A DNA stretch of 12,555 bases from Bacilli bacterium (lineage in GTDB: Bacteria; Bacillota_I; Bacilli_A; RF39; UBA660): assembly GCA_017550205.1 (NCBI GenBank), contig JAFZPS010000065.1:1-12555 (forward strand), read 5' to 3'. Positions 7,251 to 12,555 of this stretch are shown in pieces. Numbering within the stretch: the first letter of the stretch is position 1; each line of letters opens with the position of its first letter. The notes beneath the pieces were generated by a model, which made no database searches, was not told where the DNA came from, and was given only the letters and a program-made list of their open reading frames with translations. A program made the position numbers and the translations under genes.

Positions 7251-7259
7251 GTATTAGCT
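7229..7259 (-). terminator. Intrinsic terminator ending the priA-fmt unit
   Basis: A 10-base perfect stem (7250-7259 with 7236-7245, AGCTAATACT/AGTATTAGCT on the minus strand) has loop TGAG. It is followed on the minus strand by seven T (7235-7229). The TAA stop of the preceding gene (7256-7254) lies inside the stem. Confidence 0.85.
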
Positions 7260-7913
7260 AATACTACTAAATTCCTTATAACTAATTATAATACTAAGAT
7301 TATTCTTACATAAATTATTATTTATACAATAACTATTTAAATCATAATTAATCTCACTTGGATATCCCCTATAATTCATAGAAACTTTTATCTTATTAGG
7401 TATTTCATCAATATCAGTATTTTTATTATCAATTAATTCATTTAATTCATTACTTGATATTAATAAATTATATACTTTTTCACCACTATCATATATTTTA
7501 TAAGTATCTACATAAGCTGATTTAATTATATCTTCTAACATATTTTCTTTAAAAAACATATCAAATTTCATAGGATTTTCTATTTCCTTTATATCATCTT
7601 TAAGATAACTTTTACCATTCTTATAATAATAATCTATACCATTATAAGTATAATTAAAAACATCAATATCTTTATTACCAGAATAAATATATGTATTACC
7701 ATCTAATAATATTTTATATTCAAATGAATAATTATACTTTTCTATATTCCCAAAATCTACAACAATTTGTTTTTCTTTAGGAGTATCATTACTACCAGAA
7801 TTAATCATAATTAATAGAACAGTAAATAGTATAAAGTAAAATCCAAAAAACAAAATTGGTTTACCATATGGTTTCTTATTAAACTCTTTTATACCTTCAA
7901 TATAATTTTTCAT
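7254..7913 (-). CDS. Single-pass membrane protein of unknown function
   Basis: I do not recognise this 219-residue protein. It has a short basic cytosolic start (MKNYIEGIKEFNKKPYGKP), a transmembrane helix at about 19-38, and an extracytoplasmic domain of about 180 residues rich in Tyr, Asn, Asp, Ile and Lys, with tyrosine clusters (YNGIDYYYKNGKSY, 90-103) that suggest beta strands. The only two cysteines (C196, C202) are close enough for a disulfide. Its ATG overlaps the fmt stop as ATGA and GAGGTG in the fmt end serves as its binding site, so it is translated with fmt. A strong terminator follows. In B. subtilis rsmB occupies this position; no methyltransferase motif is present here. The layout (short inside, one helix, larger outside domain) resembles that of the 1290-2132 protein, but I see no clear sequence kinship. 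Confidence 0.83.
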   Translation of the reverse strand: MKNYIEGIKEFNKKPYGKPILFFGFYFILFTVLLIMINSGSNDTPKEKQIVVDFGNIEKYNYSFEYKILLDGNTYIYSGNKDIDVFNYTYNGIDYYYKNGKSYLKDDIKEIENPMKFDMFFKENMLEDIIKSAYVDTYKIYDSGEKVYNLLISSNELNELIDNKNTDIDEIPNKIKVSMNYRGYPSEINYDLNSYCINNNLCKNNLSIIISYKEFSSIS

Positions 7914-8836
7914 TTAAACACCTCACCAATAAGTTTATCTTTACCTACACCATTAATATAACTAGCAGCATCCATTAATTTCTTACCAAAAGGTTTAATC
8001 TTAGTAAGTATAATACTACCATCACTTGTCTTAACAACAATACCTTCTTTTGTACAATCTACTATTTCTCCACAAGTACCAGTATAATTACCATTACCAA
8101 TTTTACTATCTAATATTTTCATTTCTTCAGAAAATAATAAAGCATTACTACTAGGTACAGGAGATAATCCTCTAATTAGATTAAATACTTCTCTACTAGT
8201 TTTATTAAAATCAATATGTTCTTCTTCTCTTTTTATATTATAAGCATATTCTACTAAAGACTCATCTTGCTTAATTCTATTATTAGTACCATCAATTATA
8301 CTAGGCAAAGTCTTAAGTAATAAATCTCTACCAAGTATACTTAATTTATCATGTATGCTTTCTAAATTATCACTATCTAATATACCTATTTTTTCTTGTG
8401 AAATAATATCTCCTGTATCCATACCAATATCCATATACATAATAGTAATACCAGTCTCTTTATCACCATTTATAATAGACCAATGTATTGGAGCCCCTCC
8501 TCTATATTTAGGAAGAAGTGATGCATGTACATTAATACATCCTAATCTAGGATAATCTAATATCTCTTTAGGAATAATTTGCCCATAAGCACAAGTAATA
8601 ATAATATCTGGTTCTAATTCAAGAACACTACTATATTCTTCTCTTATTTTAATAGGTTGTAATACAGGTATATTATATTTTAAAGCTAACTCTTTAATAG
8701 GAGTATTTCTTAATTCTAAGTGTCTACCTACTCTTTTATCAGGTTGACTAACTACACCTACCACATCATAATTATCAATTAAACCTTGAAGTACATTAAC
8801 CGCAAAATCAGGTGTACCCATGAAAACAATTCTCAT
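7910..8836 (-). CDS. fmt: Methionyl-tRNA formyltransferase
   Basis: This enzyme formylates initiator Met-tRNA with 10-formyltetrahydrofolate, so translation starts with fMet. At 308 residues it is the usual length. The N-terminal hydrolase-like Rossmann domain starts MRIVFMGTPDFAV. The active-site stretch INVHASLLPKYRGGAPI holds N102 and H104, and MDTGDI (139-144) supplies the catalytic Asp (D143). The C-terminal OB-like domain (about 205-308) includes FNLIRGLSPVPSSNA and KPFGKKLMDAASYINGV. The ATG at 8836 has GGGGAT upstream, inside the end of the preceding gene, four bases after its TGA. def, the usual neighbour whose product removes the formyl group, is not in this window, so it must lie elsewhere if present. 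Confidence 0.97.
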   Translation of the reverse strand: MRIVFMGTPDFAVNVLQGLIDNYDVVGVVSQPDKRVGRHLELRNTPIKELALKYNIPVLQPIKIREEYSSVLELEPDIIITCAYGQIIPKEILDYPRLGCINVHASLLPKYRGGAPIHWSIINGDKETGITIMYMDIGMDTGDIISQEKIGILDSDNLESIHDKLSILGRDLLLKTLPSIIDGTNNRIKQDESLVEYAYNIKREEEHIDFNKTSREVFNLIRGLSPVPSSNALLFSEEMKILDSKIGNGNYTGTCGEIVDCTKEGIVVKTSDGSIILTKIKPFGKKLMDAASYINGVGKDKLIGEVFK

Positions 8837-8840
8837 TAAA

Positions 8841-10013
8841 TCATCCCCTCAAAACATTAATAATCATTAAAATAACCCCTAAACTAATAAAAATTGCTCC
8901 AAGTAATATAAATAATGAAACATTACCATATTTATTAATAAATTCATCATTTAATTCTTTTTCTTTTTTTCTAAGTTTTTCTTCTTCTTTTTTAATTATC
9001 TTTTTTTCTTCTTCTAAATCATAATAAGGATTTAATTCTAATATCTTAAAATCATCTTTAGAAATAAATTCATTATGTTCTAAATTATTATATTTAGGAC
9101 TTAGCATTCTATCAATAATTTCATATATATCACTACTATCTTTTAGAAAATCTTCTTCTCTAGCATCCTTACTAAATACTATACTTCTTTTTACAAGTAA
9201 TAAACTAATTTTATTCTTATTTCTATGTATCAAATTATATTGATTATCTACTATATCTAATATATATTTTTTATCTTTATCATTAAAAGAATTATTATTC
9301 ATAAACCTTTTCAAGTGTCTACTCAATTCATCACTATCACATTTCAAACAATTATCTTTTCTAATTCTTTTTCCAAACAACTCTTCATTAAATAAAAACT
9401 TATAATAGAAAAGTGGAGAGTAATTTGAATAATAACATCCCATTACTAAATCATCAGTAAAATATACATTTTTAATTTTGAAATCTTTATTAATAACACT
9501 TGAACAATTATACTTTTCAAATATACTATTTATATTATTAAAATCATCATAATAATTCTCATAAACTTCAGGTATAAAACCATCTTTTTTTACATTATCT
9601 AAATATGCAGAATTAAATCCATGTATAAAATAACCATCTTTTATATATTTATTATAAACATGTTTTATTATTGTTTCTCTTGCTTCTTTTGTTTTAATAT
9701 CTTTTATATTAAACTTAGTCATTAAAATACTACATATAAGTTTATTAATACCATACTTTATACTAGAAAAATTATCTAATTTACGATATAGTTTCTCTAT
9801 TTGGTCTATATAATAATCAAATAAACTTTCATCATCAATTATTACTTTATACTTATATAATGCATCATAAAAAATATAAAGTGCAGCTTCATTATCAATA
9901 GAAATAAAATGATCTGTAGAAAAATCACATTTCTTTTTAAAATATCTTTCATTATTTCTAATTTCTTTTATCATCTTTAAAGAAATTGTTTTTGATAGAT
10001 AATTATCCAACAC
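8841..10013 (-). CDS. Tail-anchored membrane protein; possible ADP-ribosyltransferase-like domain
   Basis: This 390-residue protein has no function I can name with certainty. Residues 1-125 are helical and charged. The middle resembles the ADP-ribosyltransferase fold: YFIHGFNSAYLDNVKKDGF (128-146, candidate H131, compare HGT...IL..G of PARP/DarT-like proteins), then VYFTDDLVMGCYYSNYSP (183-200, candidate Y184). The third catalytic residue is not obvious. A Glu/Lys-rich coiled-coil-like stretch (333-358) leads to a C-terminal transmembrane helix (about 366-387) and a three-residue tail, so the bulk should face the cytosol. GTG at 10013 is chosen because AGGAGG lies seven bases upstream. It ends four bases before fmt and sits where def lies in B. 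subtilis, beside the 65-residue membrane protein. The gene is certain; the ADP-ribosyltransferase idea is a pattern-based guess. Confidence 0.85.
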   Translation of the reverse strand: MLDNYLSKTISLKMIKEIRNNERYFKKKCDFSTDHFISIDNEAALYIFYDALYKYKVIIDDESLFDYYIDQIEKLYRKLDNFSSIKYGINKLICSILMTKFNIKDIKTKEARETIIKHVYNKYIKDGYFIHGFNSAYLDNVKKDGFIPEVYENYYDDFNNINSIFEKYNCSSVINKDFKIKNVYFTDDLVMGCYYSNYSPLFYYKFLFNEELFGKRIRKDNCLKCDSDELSRHLKRFMNNNSFNDKDKKYILDIVDNQYNLIHRNKNKISLLLVKRSIVFSKDAREEDFLKDSSDIYEIIDRMLSPKYNNLEHNEFISKDDFKILELNPYYDLEEEKKIIKKEEEKLRKKEKELNDEFINKYGNVSLFILLGAIFISLGVILMIINVLRG

Positions 10014-10039
10014 TTTACCACCTCCTATGAAAAAATCAA

Positions 10040-10237
10040 TTAACGTGTAACATATTTAATTATAAAATATGCTGAACCTATAAATATAATAGTTCCAATT
10101 AATAATAAAACCAATTTTACTGCAGGATTATTTCTATCCCAGTACATATCTTTTTTAGTTGATGATTCCTTCATTAAATTTTCATAATCTTCCCTATTCT
10201 TTTTATTAACTTCCAATTCGTTTTCTTCATTATTCAT
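10040..10237 (-). CDS. Small single-pass membrane protein (65 residues)
   Basis: It has an acidic, charged, probably cytosolic start (MNNEENELEVNKK), a KDMYWDRNNPAVK stretch before the membrane, one strong hydrophobic helix (about 40-60), and a short basic end (KYVTR). AGAGG lies about nine bases before the ATG. It sits 37 bases after priA and 26 bases before the tail-anchored 390-residue gene. Both have the same arrangement (soluble part, then C-terminal helix), so they may be partners, which is inference. I do not recognise the family. The good binding site and tight placement support a real gene. Confidence 0.75.
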   Translation of the reverse strand: MNNEENELEVNKKNREDYENLMKESSTKKDMYWDRNNPAVKLVLLLIGTIIFIGSAYFIIKYVTR

Positions 10238-10274
10238 AAAACAAACCTCTATTCTAATATAAGAATATCATATT

Positions 10275-12434
10275 TTAAATCATTTGACTAGGATTAAAAT
10301 CTATATCTACTTTTACCTTATTATTAACTAGATAATGTTCTAATACTTTAGAAAGAATAGGATATAAATTATCTTCTTTCTTATATTTTAAAATTATATT
10401 GTATCTATAAACATTATTCATTTTAAATAAACTAGAAGTACTTGGACCTAATATTATAGTAGAATGAAGATTTCTTTCTAAACTATTCTTAATCTTTAAA
10501 GCCTCACCAAGTATATAATTAGAATCCTTTCCAGTAACTCTTATATTACAAATATAATAGTATGGTGGATATTTAAGACTTCTTCTTATCATCATTTCTT
10601 GTTTATAAAAAGATATATAATCATGATTCTTACATAAACTAATAGCATAATGTTCTGGATTAAAAGTTTGAATAATAACAGTACCTTCTTTAGTACTTCT
10701 TCCACTTCTACCAGCAACTTGACTAAGTAATGAAAAAGTATTTTCACTACTTCTAAAATCAGGAATATTTAAAGATGTATCAGCATTAATTACTCCTACT
10801 AAAGTTACATTAGAAAAATCTAGTCCTTTAGCTACCATTTGTGTACCAAGAAGTATATCATATTTACCTTCTCTAAAATCATCAATCATCTTCTCATGCA
10901 TACCCTTTTTACTAGTAGTATCATAATCCATTCTAAGTACTTTACTATTAGGAAATAATTTATTTAGCTCTTCTTCTATTTTTTGAGTACCTACTCCTAA
11001 ATTATTCAAAGATTTTTCTTTACAAGAAGGACATGTATCATATACTTTCTCTCCATGTCCACAGTAATGACATCTTAAAGTATTACTACTCTTATGATAA
11101 GTTAAAGTAATATCACAATTAGGACATTTAAATGTATATCCACAATTCTTACAAGTTACAAAACTAGAGTATCCTCTTCTATTTAATAATAGGATTACTT
11201 GTTCATTCTTTTCTAATCTATTACGAATAGAATCTATTAACTCATTAGAAAAATGTCCTCTAACTTTCTTAATTTCCTTATTCATATCTATTATATTGAC
11301 TAAAGGTAACTCTTTACCATTAATTCTATGGGGTAAACTAAGTAATTTATAAACACCTTTTTCTCCTCTAGCCATAGATTCTAAAGAAGGTGTAGCACTA
11401 CCTAATAAAACACTACATTTATGATATTTACTTCTTAAAATAGCTATATCTCTAGCATGATATCTTGGATTAGGATCACTTTGTTTATAAGAATCACTAT
11501 GTTCCTCATCTATAATAATTATTCCTATATTATTTAAAGGAGCAAATATAGCACTTCTTGCCCCAATTACAATACTAGCTTCACCTCTAGCAATTCTACG
11601 ATATTCATCATACTTTTCCCCATCACTTAACCCAGAATGAATAGCCGCTATTTTTTTACCAAAACGTTTTTCAAATCTATTTATCATTTGCGGAGTTAAA
11701 CTAATTTCAGGAACTAACACAATACTAGTCTTACCAATACTTAAATAATAATCAATTATTTCCATATACACTTCAGTCTTACCACTACCAGTAACACCAT
11801 ATAATAAATAAGTATTAGTATCACTAATAACACTATCCACTACAGATTTTTGTTCAAAAGTTAATTCTTTCTTTTCCACTACTACATCATCATAATTAAC
11901 TCTATAATGTTCTATTTTTTCTTCTACTAAAATATTCTTCTTTAAAAGAGTATTTAAACTACTTAAAGAAATATCAACTAAATCTTTCCTAATGATAGGA
12001 CCATTCTTAACTAATTCAACTATTTCTTTCTGTTTATCAGTTAACTTAATATTAGAATAATCACCATTTAATTTATAATAAGTATCATATTTAATATTAC
12101 CAGTACTACCAGCTTTTAATGCTTTAGGTAACATTACTTGATAACAACTAATTAAAGTAGATAAAGTATTATCTCTCATTACTTTACCTAATTCCAATAA
12201 TTCTTTATTTAAAACAATATCTTTATCTACTACAGATATAATATCTTTTAATTCCTTAGAAGTACTAGAAGTATCTTTTATCTCTAATACAAAACCTTCT
12301 AAAGTCATTCTACCAAAAGGAACTAATACTCTGACACCCACTTTAATAGAATCTTCTAATTCTTTAGGTACAGTATATTCAAATATCTTATCTACAGCTT
12401 TTGCACTTATCTCAACTAATACACCTACTATCAA
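10275..12434 (-). CDS. priA: Primosomal replication restart helicase PriA
   Basis: This is the ATP-driven 3'-5' DNA helicase that binds stalled forks and reloads the replicative helicase. It has 719 residues from the chosen start. The N-terminal DNA-binding domain (about 1-105) starts MIVGVLVEIS, followed by a winged-helix region. Walker A GVTGSGKT is at 213-220, DEEH at 309-312, and GSATPS follows. Eight cysteines form the double zinc site inserted in the helicase core (428, 431, 437, 440, 455, 458, 468, 471). Motif VI QVAGRSGR is at 572-579, with the C-terminal domain after it. The start is TTG 12434, because GGAGGTGAT (12446-12438) is ideally placed. The 15-codon longer frame begins in the upstream terminator and promoter, and MIVGVLVEI fits the family. 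It heads the unit that ends at 7229. Confidence 0.97.
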   Translation of the reverse strand: MIVGVLVEISAKAVDKIFEYTVPKELEDSIKVGVRVLVPFGRMTLEGFVLEIKDTSSTSKELKDIISVVDKDIVLNKELLELGKVMRDNTLSTLISCYQVMLPKALKAGSTGNIKYDTYYKLNGDYSNIKLTDKQKEIVELVKNGPIIRKDLVDISLSSLNTLLKKNILVEEKIEHYRVNYDDVVVEKKELTFEQKSVVDSVISDTNTYLLYGVTGSGKTEVYMEIIDYYLSIGKTSIVLVPEISLTPQMINRFEKRFGKKIAAIHSGLSDGEKYDEYRRIARGEASIVIGARSAIFAPLNNIGIIIIDEEHSDSYKQSDPNPRYHARDIAILRSKYHKCSVLLGSATPSLESMARGEKGVYKLLSLPHRINGKELPLVNIIDMNKEIKKVRGHFSNELIDSIRNRLEKNEQVILLLNRRGYSSFVTCKNCGYTFKCPNCDITLTYHKSSNTLRCHYCGHGEKVYDTCPSCKEKSLNNLGVGTQKIEEELNKLFPNSKVLRMDYDTTSKKGMHEKMIDDFREGKYDILLGTQMVAKGLDFSNVTLVGVINADTSLNIPDFRSSENTFSLLSQVAGRSGRSTKEGTVIIQTFNPEHYAISLCKNHDYISFYKQEMMIRRSLKYPPYYYICNIRVTGKDSNYILGEALKIKNSLERNLHSTIILGPSTSSLFKMNNVYRYNIILKYKKEDNLYPILSKVLEHYLVNNKVKVDIDFNPSQMI

Positions 12435-12437
12435 AGT

Positions 12438-12446
12438 ATCACCTCC
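12438..12446 (-). promoter_or_regulatory. Ribosome binding site that decides the priA TTG start
   Basis: GGAGGTGAT is fully complementary to the 16S rRNA tail. It places the start at TTG 12434 and rules out the upstream reading-frame extension. Confidence 0.8.
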
Positions 12447-12456
12447 ATATACATTT

Positions 12457-12465
12457 ATTATATCA
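12457..12465 (-). promoter_or_regulatory. Extended -10 promoter of priA
   Basis: TGA then TATAAT (12462-12457) comes directly after the terminator T-tract. No convincing -35 is found in the terminator stem. The predicted start near 12450 leaves a leader of about 16 bases. Confidence 0.55.
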
Positions 12466-12489
12466 AAAAAAGAAAGCAAATGCTTTCTT
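12465..12489 (-). terminator. Intrinsic terminator of the gene entering from the right
   Basis: On the minus strand AAGAAAGC (12489-12482), loop ATTT, GCTTTCTT (12477-12470), then five more T (12469-12465). The TAA that ends the open frame from the right (12490-12488) overlaps the stem. Confidence 0.75.
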
Positions 12490-12555
12490 ATTTAAATAAC
12501 CTTAATATATCATTAAATGTTATTACTACCATTAAAATTAATAATAGTATTAAGA
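12488..12555 (-). CDS. 3' end of an unidentified gene with a hydrophobic C-terminus (partial)
   Basis: The minus-strand frame ending at TAA 12490-12488 reads LILLLILMVVITFNDILRLFK for its last 21 codons. This looks like a transmembrane helix followed by a short basic tail. The stop lies in the terminator stem, as it does for two other genes in this window, which supports a real gene end; the other two frames hit stops. B. subtilis has coaBC upstream of priA, and this sequence does not look like it. Too little is present to say more. Confidence 0.45.
   Translation of the reverse strand, partial: LILLLILMVVITFNDILRLFK

Noticed and set aside
8355..8555. Plus-strand 66-codon open frame inside fmt
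   Set aside because: It is antisense to the catalytic region of fmt, whose conservation explains the open frame.
10251..10279. Possible promoter TTTAAA-N17-TAGAAT before the 65-residue gene
   Set aside because: The expected transcript start near 10244 falls after the AGAGG binding site (10250-10246), so it could not serve this gene. Co-transcription with priA is simpler.
1..12555. tRNA, rRNA, CRISPR array, insertion sequence, phage or attachment site
   Set aside because: No cloverleaf, rRNA signature, regularly spaced repeat, transposase or integrase was found. The only tandem repeat is the coding one at 1981-2079.

Overview
The window is about 12.5 kb of very AT-rich DNA with every supportable gene on the minus strand, so transcription runs from right to left. 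The gene order priA - fmt - rlmN - prpC - prkC - rsgA - rpe is the Bacillota housekeeping cluster known from Bacillus subtilis and relatives. Very low GC, strong AGGAGG-type ribosome binding sites, PASTA kinase, 3D-domain protein and sigma-A-like promoters all point to a low-GC Bacillota, probably a Bacilli or Erysipelotrichia-like (possibly uncultured, host-associated) lineage. The genetic code is standard: TGA ends rlmN, prpC, fmt and the 8841 gene, and tryptophan is TGG, so this is not a UGA-Trp mollicute. The exact taxon cannot be read from the sequence.

Right edge to the middle (12555 to 7229): the last hydrophobic codons of an unidentified gene end in a terminator. Immediately after it comes the promoter of priA (replication restart helicase). 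priA is followed by a 65-residue single-pass membrane protein, a 390-residue tail-anchored protein with a possible ADP-ribosyltransferase-like segment, fmt (Met-tRNA formyltransferase), and a 219-residue single-pass membrane protein overlapping fmt by 4 bases. This unit closes at a strong hairpin terminator (7229-7259). In B. subtilis, def sits between priA and fmt and rsmB follows fmt; here both are absent and membrane proteins of unknown function stand in those places.

Middle (7250 to 2174): a sigma-A-like promoter whose -35 box overlaps the terminator hairpin drives rlmN, prpC, prkC, rsgA and rpe. These overlap or nearly touch (ATGA, GTGA, 9-base gap, 14-base overlap), so they are surely one operon. 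It combines 23S rRNA/tRNA methylation, a PP2C phosphatase with its PASTA kinase (reversible Ser/Thr signalling linked to the cell wall), a ribosome-assembly GTPase and a pentose-phosphate epimerase.

Left part (2173 to 1): two genes with their own promoters encode a Pro/Gln-repeat membrane protein with an extracytoplasmic domain and a secreted or anchored 3D-domain protein. A weak terminator is followed by the promoter and first 188 codons of tex, cut by the window edge.

No mobile element, CRISPR, tRNA, rRNA or intergenic gap over 300 bases is present. The most interesting content is (1) the tail-anchored 390-residue protein with its small membrane neighbour, (2) very compact regulatory DNA in which stop codon, terminator, promoter and ribosome binding site overlap, and (3) a hairpin that would hide the ribosome binding site of the 3D gene only in read-through transcripts.
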